Shown here: positions 1-9,473 of the stretch, piece after piece | Position numbering within the stretch: position 1 is the stretch's first letter | Layout of the letters: the number at the start of each line of letters is the position of its first letter | Origin: CAZTGZ01 sp044339595 | GTDB lineage: Bacteria > Bacteroidota > Bacteroidia > NS11-12g > UBA9320 | DNA length: 47,335 nucleotides | NCBI GenBank assembly: GCA_044339595.1 | Contig: JBIIVF010000004.1 | Span: 1-47,335 of the forward strand | Reading direction: 5' to 3' | The notes under the pieces: model-generated | Told to the model about the DNA's origin: nothing | Seen by the model: the letters and a program-made list of their open reading frames with translations, nothing else | The model's database searches: none | Made by a program: the position numbers and the translations under genes

Positions 1-263
1 CTCATGTCTGCGTCTATTTCAATAATTTTGGATTTGATCTCTTCGATGGTTACAGGGTCCGGTTTATTTAGACCGATGATACGCAATACCTGAAATTGTT
101 GAGGAGTCACTTCAAGTTTTTGATGGATCTCCTTGAGCTTTTTTTGCATCCAGTGATAGGTGAACATTAAATTTAGTTGGAGTTCTTCCCAATCATTTCT
201 GAATGTTTTAACGTGGAGAATATTTTTGAGTTTGGCGTTTTTTTTCTTTTTATTCTTTTCCAT
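1..263 (-). CDS. MarR-family winged-helix transcriptional regulator (3' part cut by window edge)
   Basis: An open frame starts at an ATG at 263 and runs off the left edge (about 87 codons visible). After a lysine-rich N-terminus, the stretch with LMFTYHWMQKKLKEIHQKL followed by VTPQQFQVLRIIGL has the helix and 'TPQQFxVLRIL' pattern typical of Bacteroidota MarR regulators, just before the DNA-recognition helix. MarR proteins are dimeric DNA-binding repressors or activators. The start overlaps the end of the upstream hydrolase gene by 14 bp, so it is probably translated from the same mRNA as the last visible gene of the rfb-containing operon. The ligand and targets cannot be read from this fragment. 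Confidence 0.75.
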   Translation of the reverse strand, partial: MEKNKKKKNAKLKNILHVKTFRNDWEELQLNLMFTYHWMQKKLKEIHQKLEVTPQQFQVLRIIGLNKPDPVTIEEIKSKIIEIDADM

Positions 264-1122
264 ATTGATTCAAAAATTTCAGTATATGTTGAGTAAGTAA
301 TTCAGGATTAGTAAAAGGAATGAAGTGGTTTTCGTCTTCAATGAGGATAATCGTCTGTTGGTTTAATGGCACTTTTGAAGCCACAAAGTCGGCATTGCCG
401 GGATGCACAAGTTTATCTTTCCCCCCTTGCAATACATACACCTTACATCTAAGATTTTTCCATTCTAAACTCATGGTTTCCAAGTGTTTCTTTAGTGGAA
501 TAATTTCACGATTGCTGACTCTGAACGACTTGGGAAGTAACCAACTCAACAAGGGATGGTCCATCGGTTTTCTCCAGGGCTCTTTGGGTTCGAGAATCGG
601 ATCAACACTCCCGGCCAGGATAAATATACCCTCAATCAAATCAGGGAAGAGCAAGGCCATTTGCACCGCCACGGGCGCGCCGAGCGAGTGACCACAGAGT
701 ATGATTCGTTGATTTTTGTGTTTTTGCAATAGGGTTTCAATCCGTTCAGCTTGTTTTTTCAATGAGGGTTCTGCGACTCCAAAGCGACTGAAACCGAATC
801 CGGGTCGGTCGATAGAACCGATTTGCGCTACTTTGGTGAGGGAGGTGTCTTTCAGAAAAGAATAGAAATTGCTGCCTGAACCCGGTGAACCATGAATGAA
901 TAAAAGGTAGTTTTCGGCACTCTCATTGGTTGTTTCAGCGAAAAATATACCTTGATTGCCGGATGGGCTATTTTTGGTTGATCCGAAGCGTACCGCCGGA
1001 TGGGCATCTTCAAAAAAACGGTTCCGTTTCTTTTCTCCCATTCTGAAGGTGAAACAACCGGCCAAATTGAAAATCAAGTATATCGCCACCAGGGATAACA
1101 ATATAATTTTTATGATTTTCAT
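250..1122 (-). CDS. alpha/beta hydrolase, predicted lipoprotein
   Basis: A 290-aa serine hydrolase of the alpha/beta fold. The N-terminus is a signal peptide ending in a lipobox (LAGC, Cys23), so the protein is predicted to be lipid-anchored. The oxyanion-hole motif HGSPGSG is near residue 77, the nucleophile elbow GHSLGAP places the catalytic Ser at 146, Asp236 lies in GGKDKLV, and His266 in DENHF completes the triad. The substrate is unknown; esterase, lipase or C-C hydrolase activities are all possible. It follows the ABC exporter by about 40 bp and overlaps the MarR-type gene downstream, so it sits near the 3' end of the operon. The hydrolase class is confident; the role is not. Confidence 0.85.
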   Translation of the reverse strand: MKIIKIILLSLVAIYLIFNLAGCFTFRMGEKKRNRFFEDAHPAVRFGSTKNSPSGNQGIFFAETTNESAENYLLFIHGSPGSGSNFYSFLKDTSLTKVAQIGSIDRPGFGFSRFGVAEPSLKKQAERIETLLQKHKNQRIILCGHSLGAPVAVQMALLFPDLIEGIFILAGSVDPILEPKEPWRKPMDHPLLSWLLPKSFRVSNREIIPLKKHLETMSLEWKNLRCKVYVLQGGKDKLVHPGNADFVASKVPLNQQTIILIEDENHFIPFTNPELLTQHILKFLNQYGKE

Positions 1123-1163
1123 CGATGGTTCTGGAGATTTAATTTGGATAGGAGAAACCTGAT

Positions 1164-2853
1164 TCAGGAAACGCTATCCAAAGGTATTATTTTATTGGCA
1201 ATAGACAAAACATCCTTGTTGTGACTGATGATGACGATGGCTTTGCCTTGCAGGGACAATGCGCGAATGGTATCGAGTATTTCCAGCTCTGTTTGGTGGT
1301 CTAATGCCCTTGTTGCTTCGTCAAAAATGATTAAATCGGCCTCATGATACAACGCACGGGCAATGGCCAATCTTTGTTTTTGTCCACCGGAAATCAGGTT
1401 TCCCCACTCGCCAACTTGGGTGTTGATACCGTCAGGCAGCGTGTCTACCCAAGAAGCTAAAGCCGATTTTTTCAAGACCGCCTGTATTTTTTCTTTGGAT
1501 ACAGGCTCATCATAACTCAGCGCAATGTTTTGGGCAATATTCCCCTTGAGCAAATGGATTTCTTGTTGCACCATTGAAACTTTAATCAGCTGATGAACGG
1601 GAAGATCATGGGTTGGTTCGCCATTCATCAAAATTTCACCTGAATCGGGCGCCATTAGTCCAGTCAACAGCGCAGCAAGGGTTGATTTCCCGGAACCGCT
1701 ATTACCGGAAATTCCCACTATTTCGCCACGATTAATTTGGAAATGGATGTTTTTCAGAATCGGTTGACCGGGATGATAGGCAAAGGATATATTTTCTATT
1801 TTTAAGTTATCAAAAATGATCCCGGTCGGTTGTAGGGGTTCTTTTTTTTGACGATGAGAAAAGGCTAAACCTTCGAGTACAAATCGATATTGATGCAGCT
1901 GATTGGCGGAGCCGAGAATTCGGGTCAAGGAGGGGATGATGCGCACACCGATTACGCCCAATGTAGAAAGTTGTGCAATCATGGTTTCGGTGCCGGTTAA
2001 ATTTCGATTCAGCCAAAGCAAAGCAAATAGAAACATCACCACCACGCTTTCCAATATTCTAAAAGTGAGCTGTGTGCCGGCAAGTGAACTTTTCCTGCGC
2101 ATGCGGTGCACCTTTTTTAGCAAATCCGAGAGGCGGTTTGTGAAGTACTCCTCCTTGCGGTTTAAACGGATATCCGCATTTCCATGAACATTATCCTGAA
2201 TCGTATTGTACAACAGTGGAATATTGCGATTAATTTCTTGACCATACATCCCCAGCTTCTTTCGGATGAAATAAAATGCTGCATACATCGTCGGAAGCAA
2301 AATCAAAAGAATCAGAATCAATTGGTTGTCGCTGAGATAAACTGCCAGCAAAATCATTGATATAGCCATCAGCAGTTCGTTAAATAACTGAATGATGGAG
2401 GTGAGAATGACATCCGGAAAGTAGAATGAAATATTGAATAGCTGATTCACCTCTTTCGACGAGTCGGTATGTTCATAATCTACCCGGTTTTGAAGCAAAA
2501 ATCGCGTTCTGCTCTCTGCCAGATTCAAACTGATTTGATAGAGTAATTTTTGAATAAAACGGTAAATCAGCAGGGATATTAGATTTTTAATAACAAAAAG
2601 CAAGGCCAGGATGCCAACCAAGGTTAATTCTGATTTCTCTAAAAAAAAGGGCAAGCTGAATTTAAAGTTGATGGAATTGACTCCGGCAAGGGCCCATACA
2701 ATGCGAATAAGAATGGCAATGCCGATAAAATCTAAAAGCATCAGCAATGTGGATAGGGACAACGCCACCATCCATTTTCTTTTTAGCAGTGGAGTAAGAA
2801 ATCTGCCGGTTTGCAACAGCAGTGAGAACATGGATTTCTTATGCCCTGTAGAA

Positions 2854-2861
<8 letters not shown>
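1164..2861 (-). CDS. ABC exporter, fused membrane and ATPase domains
   Basis: A 565-aa half-transporter. The first ~330 residues hold about six hydrophobic segments (type IV ABC exporter fold) and the last ~215 residues are the nucleotide-binding domain. Visible motifs are Walker A GNSGSGKST, Q-loop region MVQQEIHL, signature SGGQKQR, Walker B ADLIIFDEAT followed by ALDHQ, and a switch His in VIISHNKD. Such proteins homodimerise in the inner membrane and export lipids, lipid-linked sugars or peptides. The start overlaps the rfbA stop by 8 bp, so it is probably co-translated with the nucleotide-sugar genes. That makes a glycan or glycolipid substrate plausible, but this is inference from context only. 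Confidence 0.88.
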
Positions 2862-3717
<856 letters not shown>

Positions 3718-3728
3718 GACTGTGGTTA

Positions 3729-4778
3729 TTATCTGCTTGAATACTGTTTTTCGTAATAGTTTTGATACGCACCGGAGGTGACATGGTTAAGCCATTCTTC
3801 GTTTTCGAGGTACCAATCGATGGTTTTTGACAATCCCTGTTCAAAGGTAACGCTCGGCGCCCATCCCAATTCATTCATCAACTTACTGCTGTCAATGGCA
3901 TATCTGAAATCGTGCCCTGCACGGTCTTTTACATAAGTGATTAACGACAGCGATTCTCCTTCTGCTCTGCCCAGTTTTTGGTCGGTTAATCGGATCATCA
4001 ATTGTATCAGATCGATATTCTTCCATTCGTTGTTCCCGCCAATATTGTAAGTCTCTCCATTTCTTCCGTTATGGAAAATGATGTCAATGGCGGCGGCATG
4101 ATCATTCACCCACAGCCAGTCGCGCACATTTTCTCCCTTACCATAAACCGGTAGGGGCTTGTTATTGCGGATGTTGTGAATGAAAAGCGGAATGAGTTTT
4201 TCCGGAAACTGATGAGAACCGTAATTGTTGCTGCAATTAGAAATGACGACCGGCATTTTATAGGTTTCATGGTAGGCTCTGACCAAATGGTCTGATGCCG
4301 CTTTTGAAGCGGAATAGGGTGAATTCGGACTGTAAGGGGTTGTTTCTGTGAATTTGCCATCATCTCCCAAAGTTCCATAAACTTCATCGGTGCTGATGTG
4401 GTAAAATCTCCCATTCGACATATTCGCGTATGCTCTAAAAGCATTCAGCAAAATGCCTGTACCCATCACATTGGTCTTTACAAAGGCCAACGGATCCAAA
4501 ATAGAGCGATCTACATGACTTTCGGCGGCCAAATGGATGACACCATCAAATTGCTCTTTTTCAAACAGCGCATTGATAAAATCTGCATCCGTAATGTCGC
4601 CTTTTATAAATCGATAATTTTCAGCATTTTCGATATCCTTCAGGTTTTCGAGGTTACCGGCATACGTCAGTGAATCCAGGTTAATGATGCTATAATCAGG
4701 AAAATGATGAATAAACTGGCGAACCACATGGGATCCAATGAACCCGGCACCACCGGTGATGAGAATTTTTTTAGTCAT
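3729..4778 (-). CDS. rfbB: dTDP-glucose 4,6-dehydratase
   Basis: A 349-aa extended short-chain dehydrogenase/reductase that converts dTDP-glucose to dTDP-4-keto-6-deoxyglucose using bound NAD. The Rossmann motif GGAGFIGSHV is at residues 8-17, HLAAESHVDRS follows, and the active-site region has STDEVYG and the YSASKAA Tyr-x3-Lys pair. NCSNNYG and GENVRDWLWV are typical of RmlB. The length matches the family. It starts 1 bp after the FKBP gene stop and is followed closely by rfbA, so the two nucleotide-sugar enzymes are co-transcribed within the larger operon. Confidence 0.96.
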   Translation of the reverse strand: MTKKILITGGAGFIGSHVVRQFIHHFPDYSIINLDSLTYAGNLENLKDIENAENYRFIKGDITDADFINALFEKEQFDGVIHLAAESHVDRSILDPLAFVKTNVMGTGILLNAFRAYANMSNGRFYHISTDEVYGTLGDDGKFTETTPYSPNSPYSASKAASDHLVRAYHETYKMPVVISNCSNNYGSHQFPEKLIPLFIHNIRNNKPLPVYGKGENVRDWLWVNDHAAAIDIIFHNGRNGETYNIGGNNEWKNIDLIQLMIRLTDQKLGRAEGESLSLITYVKDRAGHDFRYAIDSSKLMNELGWAPSVTFEQGLSKTIDWYLENEEWLNHVTSGAYQNYYEKQYSSR

Positions 4779-4779
4779 A

Positions 4780-5178
4780 TCAGAGGTTATTCACTTCCAA
4801 GAGTTCAATTTCAAAAATAAGATTACTTGAAGGAGGAATCACATCCGGAATGCCTTTTTTACCATAGGCCAGGGAGAATGGAATGAAAAAGAGGTATTTA
4901 TCGCCTTCTTTCATCAATCTCACGCCTTCATCCCAACCTTTGATCACATTGCCTCTGCCAAGTGCAAATTCAAATCCTTCGGGAGGCGAAACATCGAAGG
5001 TGTCGCCGTTTTCGAACGTGCCAACATAATTGACTTTTACCATTCGATTGGCATAGGCTTGCTCGCCCGAACCTTCTTTCAACACCAGATAACGCAAACC
5101 GGATTTTGTTTGCAGGGTGTCGCCGGCCATAGAAGTCAAGGTCGACAACAGTAAAAAAGCAATCATCAAGGTCCTCAT
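4780..5178 (-). CDS. secreted FKBP-type peptidyl-prolyl isomerase
   Basis: A 132-aa protein with a cleavable signal peptide (hydrophobic residues 3-18, likely cut near MAGD) and one complete FKBP domain. VKVNYVGTFENGDTFD, GRGNVIKGWDEGV, the FIPFSLAYG segment and IPPSSNLIFEIELL carry the family's active-site aromatic residues. It would catalyse prolyl isomerisation in the periplasm or at the outer membrane. It overlaps the upstream FKBP lipoprotein gene by 4 bp. Paired FKBP genes beside an NrnA-like gene recall the gldI neighbourhood of gliding Flavobacteriia, which I know from other genomes and cannot confirm here. Confidence 0.9.
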   Translation of the reverse strand: MRTLMIAFLLLSTLTSMAGDTLQTKSGLRYLVLKEGSGEQAYANRMVKVNYVGTFENGDTFDVSPPEGFEFALGRGNVIKGWDEGVRLMKEGDKYLFFIPFSLAYGKKGIPDVIPPSSNLIFEIELLEVNNL

Positions 5179-6023
5179 TTTTTATTTACTTTTAGGATAT
5201 CCAACTCTAAAACGATGGTAGAATAAGGAGGTATGGCGGCTCTGCCTTCTTCTCCAAATGCTTCTGAAAAGGGTAAAATTGCCCTTAACTTTTCGCCTTC
5301 TTTTCCAAAACACAGGGCGGTACTCAATCCGCGAATATGGTTCGGATCACCCACATCAAATATCCATGGGTCTCCTTCTTTTGACTTGGCGATGATTTTT
5401 TCGTTCAGATAGTAATAGAAGTAAGTAAATTCTACCTGATCTCCTGTCTGGATCGTTTTTCCTGATGGATTGGGTTTGGTGATTTCGTATTTGATGCCGG
5501 TTATGGTATCCGTTTTGACATTCCATCGTTTTTTCTGAACAAAAGCGTCCATCTCATCCAGTTCATTCTCAAACATCTTTAATTTGAATTGCCCTAGCTT
5601 TAAGATTTCACGGATTTTCATGGTAAAGGTCAGTTTTTCACCGGCTACCAGAAATTCAGGGACAGAGAAATTATGACTGATGTAAAAAGAATCTGCCAGT
5701 AAACGGATGCTCAAACTGTCGCCCACGGCACACATGGCCAAGGCTTCGTTGATGTCACCTTTGTAGAGTGATTTTCTTCTTAAAAACTTCGCGGGAATGC
5801 CACTTTGGTAAGAATTGCTGATCACGGAATCATTGTCGCGGGTTACGATCAAATCGAAAAGGTAATAATCGCCCAATTCACCTTTTTTGCCGGCAGGTTT
5901 CTGATGATGAAAAACGTACTCCAATCCATTTTCGGTTTTCTGGTATTGATTTTCATTTTGACAAGCAGGCAAACCGGAAATCAACACCAAAATGAGCAGA
6001 CTGTGTAAGATTTGTATTCTCAT
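5175..6023 (-). CDS. lipoprotein with two FKBP-like domains
   Basis: A 282-aa predicted lipoprotein: signal peptide with lipobox LPAC (Cys21). It has a degenerate N-terminal FKBP-like half (about residues 30-145, ending GEKLTFTMKIREIL) and a better conserved C-terminal half (about 165-280, with GDQVEFTYFYY, GLSTALCFGKEGEKLRAILPF, FGEEG and IPPYSTIVLELDIL). Double-domain FKBP lipoproteins are common in Bacteroidota and act as envelope folding factors; the N-terminal domain may have lost isomerase activity. The start overlaps the NrnA-like stop by 4 bp and its stop overlaps the next FKBP gene, so translational coupling is likely. A GldI-like role is possible but unproven. Confidence 0.82.
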   Translation of the reverse strand: MRIQILHSLLILVLISGLPACQNENQYQKTENGLEYVFHHQKPAGKKGELGDYYLFDLIVTRDNDSVISNSYQSGIPAKFLRRKSLYKGDINEALAMCAVGDSLSIRLLADSFYISHNFSVPEFLVAGEKLTFTMKIREILKLGQFKLKMFENELDEMDAFVQKKRWNVKTDTITGIKYEITKPNPSGKTIQTGDQVEFTYFYYYLNEKIIAKSKEGDPWIFDVGDPNHIRGLSTALCFGKEGEKLRAILPFSEAFGEEGRAAIPPYSTIVLELDILKVNKK

Positions 6024-7051
6024 GGTTGTTCGAGCAATTGTTTCTGATATTGAGGTAAAATACTTCTGAATTTCTCTACGGTTTCTTCAAGGGTAGATTG
6101 AGAAGATCCGCCGGATGCATTCAAATGCCCGCCCCCATCGAAATGAGCAGAGGCCATCTGATTGCAGGGGAAATTCCCTTTAGACCTAAACGACATTTTT
6201 ACAATTTTGGTGCGATCAATGATCAACACAGACAAAACAATTCCTTTAATGCCGAGCCCGTAATTTACAAACCCTTCGGTATCTCCGGTTTGGACCTCAA
6301 ATTTCTTCAATTCTTCACGGGTGAGGTAAACCAGGGCAGTGCGGTATTGCGGAATGATTTCGAGTTTTTCGTAGAGGATATATCCCATCATCCGGTAACG
6401 GTTGAGAGAGAAATTGTCGTTGATTAATTCGTGAATTAAACTGCCGTTAGCCCCTTTTTCAAGTAGATGCGCTGTAATTCGATGGGTAAGTGCCGAAGTG
6501 CTGTTAAATCGGAACGATCCGGTATCGGTCATGATGCCGACATAAATACACGAAGCGATGTCTTTGTTCAAACCGTCTTCCATCCAATGAAAGTCATCAG
6601 CCAATCGGTAGATGAGTTCACACGTGGAACTGGTTTCGAGGGTGCAATATTTTAAATCAGCAAAAGGTTTTGGATCCCTGTGATGGTCTATATTAACAAT
6701 CGTGGCTTTTGAAGCGGCTACCTTGCCTCCCAATTCATTGATTCTGGAGAGATCATTAAAATCCAGACAAAAAATAATGGCCGCTTGTTCTACCAAAAAT
6801 GCTGCATCAGAAGGTCGTTCTTCAAAATTGATCACCGATTCTTCGCCCGTCATCCAGGTTAAGAAAAAGGGATAATCAGTAGGGGTGATAACGGTAACCT
6901 GATGTCCTTGGTTTTTTAAAAGATGGCACAATGCGAGGGATGATCCCAATGCGTCTGCATCCGGTTTGTGGTGGGTGGTGATCACAATGCCATTCCCTTT
7001 CTCACGGTCTAAAAGGTTCTTTATTTCGTTGTATTGAAAAATACTGTCCAT
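6020..7051 (-). CDS. nrnA: DHH-family phosphoesterase, NrnA type (oligoribonuclease/pAp phosphatase)
   Basis: A DHH/DHHA1 phosphoesterase that degrades 2-5 nt RNA or pAp. The motifs are THHKPDADALGSS (first metal motif), a central FCLDFND, the DHH motif NIDHHRDPK, a TGSFRF segment, and C-terminal FDGGGHLNASGG, the DHHA1 substrate-binding loop. I chose the ATG at 7051 (343 aa) because homologues begin shortly before the THxxPDADA motif; the frame is also open from an ATG at 7123, which would add 24 residues without family features. A minus-strand -7 element at 7159-7166 lies upstream of both, so the longer start cannot be excluded. It is the first gene of the long minus-strand operon. Confidence 0.88.
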   Translation of the reverse strand: MDSIFQYNEIKNLLDREKGNGIVITTHHKPDADALGSSLALCHLLKNQGHQVTVITPTDYPFFLTWMTGEESVINFEERPSDAAFLVEQAAIIFCLDFNDLSRINELGGKVAASKATIVNIDHHRDPKPFADLKYCTLETSSTCELIYRLADDFHWMEDGLNKDIASCIYVGIMTDTGSFRFNSTSALTHRITAHLLEKGANGSLIHELINDNFSLNRYRMMGYILYEKLEIIPQYRTALVYLTREELKKFEVQTGDTEGFVNYGLGIKGIVLSVLIIDRTKIVKMSFRSKGNFPCNQMASAHFDGGGHLNASGGSSQSTLEETVEKFRSILPQYQKQLLEQP

Positions 7052-7158
7052 GCTTTCAAATGAAGGGGCAAACTTCGTGTTTTTCAACCATAAATGGGTA
7101 ATTTCAAAGGATGCGTCATCCAAAAAAAAGGATTTTGGTCGATTAATCTCACAAATCT

Positions 7159-7166
7159 CAAATGTA
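7159..7166 (-). promoter_or_regulatory. Bacteroidota -7 element for the nrnA-rfb operon
   Basis: Read on the minus strand this is TACATTTG, an exact TAnnTTTG match, about 100 bp upstream of the preferred nrnA start. No clear -33 TTTG is seen at the ideal spacing. It would drive the eight-gene operon divergently from ndk. Confidence 0.45.
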
Positions 7167-7192
7167 TAAGCGGATTATCAGGCTCTAAAATC

Positions 7193-7200
7193 TATTTTTG
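7193..7200 (+). promoter_or_regulatory. Bacteroidota -7 element for ndk
   Basis: TATTTTTG matches TAnnTTTG, 30 bp upstream of the ndk ATG, giving an expected leader of about 25 nt. No good -33 box is seen at the ideal spacing. Confidence 0.5.
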
Positions 7201-7230
7201 CGGCCGATTTAAAAAGAGAAACTCAAAAAC

Positions 7231-7653
7231 ATGTCAGGAAACATCACTTTTACCATGATCAAGCCGGATGCCGTATCCAATCTTCACACCGGCAAAATTA
7301 TCGACGATATTTTAAGCGCAGGCTTTAGCATCGTTGCAATGAAATACACCCATTTAACCGCTGAAACAGCAGGTCGTTTTTATGCGGTGCATAAAGAACG
7401 CCCATTTTATGGCGAATTGGTGTCTTTTATGAGTTCTGGTCCGATTGTAGCCGCCGTTTTGAAGAAAGACAATGCGGTAGAAGATTTCAGAAAGTTGATT
7501 GGTGCTACCAATCCTGCCAATGCTGAACCCGGAACCATCCGCAGCAAGTACGCAAAATCAATCGATGCCAATGCCATTCATGGTTCCGACAGCGACGAAA
7601 ATGCTGCTATTGAAGCATCCTTTTTCTTTTCTCAGTTAGAGATGCACGGATAG
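7231..7653 (+). CDS. ndk: nucleoside-diphosphate kinase
   Basis: A 140-aa NDP kinase that transfers phosphate from ATP to (d)NDPs through a phosphohistidine. The N-terminal FTMIKPDAV, the central KERPFYGELVSFMSSGPIVA, the GATNPANAEPGTIR loop and the active-site NAIHGSDS with His117 are all present and the length is standard. It is transcribed divergently from the NrnA-like gene and faces rsmF tail to tail. It supplies balanced NTP and dNTP pools. Confidence 0.97.
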   Translation: MSGNITFTMIKPDAVSNLHTGKIIDDILSAGFSIVAMKYTHLTAETAGRFYAVHKERPFYGELVSFMSSGPIVAAVLKKDNAVEDFRKLIGATNPANAEPGTIRSKYAKSIDANAIHGSDSDENAAIEASFFFSQLEMHG

Positions 7654-7662
7654 ATAGGTATT

Positions 7663-7685
7663 CAGTCATGGTTCATTCATGACTG
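7663..7685. terminator. hairpin between convergent ndk and rsmF
   Basis: CAGTCATG and CATGACTG form an 8-bp stem around a 7-nt loop, just after the ndk stop and overlapping the rsmF stop. There is no T-run, so intrinsic termination is uncertain; it may act as a bidirectional barrier or mRNA 3' end. Confidence 0.35.
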
Positions 7686-9050
7686 CATGCGCAATCTGTA
7701 AGGTGCCGGATAATAATTATTAATCCGATTGCCGAGTTGTTTCACCCAGCCAAGGGGAACGCCTTTGTATTGCACCAAAACCCATCCATTTTCACTTTTA
7801 AAATGCAGGGTGCTTGATTTTCTCAGGTATTCCAGGGCCTCTTCTTTGGATAGCTCGCATATGGGGTATGCTGCTTTCTGAAAAGCAATACTCCATGCCA
7901 GTTCCTGGGAAGGGAGCAACTCTTGTCGGATGATTTTGCCGACATTTAAGGCATAACGCGTGAAAAATAAGTGCTTTTGTAACGATTCAAATAACCATTG
8001 ACTGCGGAGCGTCTGGGCCATCAACTCATTTTCATACACTAACCAATGATAAGGTCCGTAAGTTGATTTTAAAATGGAAAGATGCGGCAATACTTCTTTG
8101 TTAATGGGTTTCCAGGCTGTCAGTGGGGGATTGGGCATCCATTCACCCGGTTTTTGAATGACGGTTACAAAGAAGCCCTCGCCATGGGTTTTGTGAGGTA
8201 GAAATTGGAGGTAATGCACGGTATCTTTGGTCGTGGCCAAAATTCCCCATTCGTCCGGTACAGGAATGGCAAGGGTTTGAGCACCCATTTCATTCACAAA
8301 ATTTTGTAGGAGAATTTCATTCTCTTCCGGATTGAAAGTACAGGTGCTATATACCAGAAAGCCACCGGGTTTGAGAGAGGGCCATATATCGTGTAGAATT
8401 CGGTTCTGACGATAGCTGCAAGTTTGCAAGTTTTCCAGACTCCATTCTTTTATGGTATCCGGGTCTTTTCGAAACATCCCTTCACCGGAGCAAGGAGCAT
8501 CCACCCATATAAAGTCAAATTGATGGTTTATTTTAGAAAAGTGAGCCGGATCACTGCGAGAAATGAGCACGTTTGGATGTCCCCATTTAGCGATATTCTC
8601 TTGAAGGATGGCATTGCGCATGGGAATGATTTCATTGGCCACCAACACATCTTCAGGCAGCATACAATCGAGCAAATGGGTGCTTTTTCCACCCGGGGCA
8701 GCGCATAAATCCAACACATGCCAGGGGCTGGTTTCTTTCCTTAGGGTTTTGAAAATATGTCCGAGAATCATCGAAGACGATTCTTGCACATAATAGGCGC
8801 CGGCATGAAAAAGGGGATCCAGACTATACGCAGGTCTTTCTGGCAGATAGTAACCCATTTCGCACCAGGGTATGGGTAGATTGGAAGGAGGTTCGGTCAA
8901 TTTCGTTGAGTGCATGCGCAAGCTGTTGGCAGGCGGATGTTGCAACGCTGACAGAAATTCATCTGCATCTTCAGGAAACTGATTTCGGATGCGATCTACA
9001 AAGCGTTCGGGAAGGTTCACGTGTGGATTATTGAATTCAAAAGTAGGCAT
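7677..9050 (-). CDS. rsmF: 16S rRNA (cytosine-5)-methyltransferase, RsmF/NOL1-NOP2-Sun family
   Basis: A 457-aa SAM-dependent RNA m5C methyltransferase. The SAM-binding motif DLCAAPGGKSTHLL is at residues 114-127, the motif IV Cys187 lies in DAPCSGEG, and the catalytic Cys237 lies in STCTFNPEENE, so both cysteines needed by the family are present. The C-terminal ~150 residues resemble the RNA-binding extension of RsmF/YebU-type enzymes. The target is probably a 16S rRNA cytosine, by homology. It starts just past a bidirectional terminator and appears to be a single-gene unit. Confidence 0.9.
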   Translation of the reverse strand: MPTFEFNNPHVNLPERFVDRIRNQFPEDADEFLSALQHPPANSLRMHSTKLTEPPSNLPIPWCEMGYYLPERPAYSLDPLFHAGAYYVQESSSMILGHIFKTLRKETSPWHVLDLCAAPGGKSTHLLDCMLPEDVLVANEIIPMRNAILQENIAKWGHPNVLISRSDPAHFSKINHQFDFIWVDAPCSGEGMFRKDPDTIKEWSLENLQTCSYRQNRILHDIWPSLKPGGFLVYSTCTFNPEENEILLQNFVNEMGAQTLAIPVPDEWGILATTKDTVHYLQFLPHKTHGEGFFVTVIQKPGEWMPNPPLTAWKPINKEVLPHLSILKSTYGPYHWLVYENELMAQTLRSQWLFESLQKHLFFTRYALNVGKIIRQELLPSQELAWSIAFQKAAYPICELSKEEALEYLRKSSTLHFKSENGWVLVQYKGVPLGWVKQLGNRINNYYPAPYRLRMQS

Positions 9051-9064
9051 GGAATCCTATAAAT

Positions 9065-9097
9065 AAAAGAGGCTGCCTTTACAGACAGCCTCTTTTT
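9065..9097. terminator. bidirectional intrinsic terminator
   Basis: AGAGGCTG and CAGCCTCT (9068-9075 / 9086-9093) pair, with an A-run before and a T-run after, so it can work on both strands. On the minus strand it directly follows a tRNA-3'-end-like sequence, exactly as a tRNA terminator would. Confidence 0.75.
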
Positions 9098-9140
9098 GGG
9101 CCCACTTGCCCCGATCGCTTTCGGGGGAGTCAGGTGCTCT
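9097..9140 (-). repeat. tRNA-derived remnant, 3' copy flanking the GIY-YIG gene
   Basis: Read on the minus strand, the block contains AGAGCACCTGACTC (as in a tRNA D-arm end plus anticodon-stem 5' half), a CCCCCGA...TCGGGG hairpin, and CAAGTGGGCCCA (as in a tRNA acceptor 3' end). The 12 bp at 9097-9108 recur exactly at 9474-9485 in the same orientation. It cannot fold into a complete tRNA. The nuclease gene's stop codon (TGA, 9130-9132) is inside it. Confidence 0.6.
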
Positions 9141-9435
9141 TTCGCGTTTCCTCAATGATCTTCACTTGCCTCTCGGGATATTTTGGTAGATTTTCAATAT
9201 AAATCCTGCTTTTCATTGACTTTATTTTTCTTTCCAGTCTAACGACATGTGCATAATCACTCACTTTCAATTTTAAAATCAAAACCCAATCTTCCGCTTT
9301 TGCCGTATATCGATGGCTTCCGCATGTTTGTTGGTTTTGATGCTGAATTCGCTCTTCTATGGATGATTGGGTTGCTCCCGTATAAAAGCGATTTAATTTT
9401 TCTGAATATAGAAGGTAGCAACAGATTTCCGACAT
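9130..9435 (-). CDS. GIY-YIG nuclease domain protein
   Basis: A 101-aa single-domain protein of the UvrC-N-like GIY-YIG fold, the usual size for small free-standing members. CCYLLYSEKLNRFYTGAT corresponds to the GIY...YIG strands, Arg29 in SIEERIQHQN matches the catalytic Arg region, and a late Glu (LERKIKS) is the likely metal ligand. The last codons and the stop fall in a tRNA-derived sequence. A terminator-like hairpin sits 11 bp upstream of the ATG, followed by a second copy of the tRNA-3'-like repeat. Small GIY-YIG genes are often mobile or repeat-associated in Bacteroidota. The biochemical function is unknown: it could be a homing nuclease remnant, a repair enzyme or a structure-specific nuclease. 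Confidence 0.85.
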   Translation of the reverse strand: MSEICCYLLYSEKLNRFYTGATQSSIEERIQHQNQQTCGSHRYTAKAEDWVLILKLKVSDYAHVVRLERKIKSMKSRIYIENLPKYPERQVKIIEETRKST

Positions 9436-9446
9436 GACCTAAAAAG

Positions 9447-9471
9447 AAAACTCCGCGAAAGCGGAGTTTTT
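9447..9471. terminator. hairpin with GAAA loop and flanking A/T runs
   Basis: A ten-base-pair stem (9447-9456 / 9461-9470, core CTCCGC/GCGGAG) closed by a GAAA tetraloop, ending in T's on one strand and A's on the other. On the minus strand it follows the second tRNA-3'-like sequence and directly precedes the GIY-YIG ATG, so it may terminate read-through from guaB or cap the nuclease mRNA leader. Confidence 0.65.
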
Positions 9472-9473
9472 CG

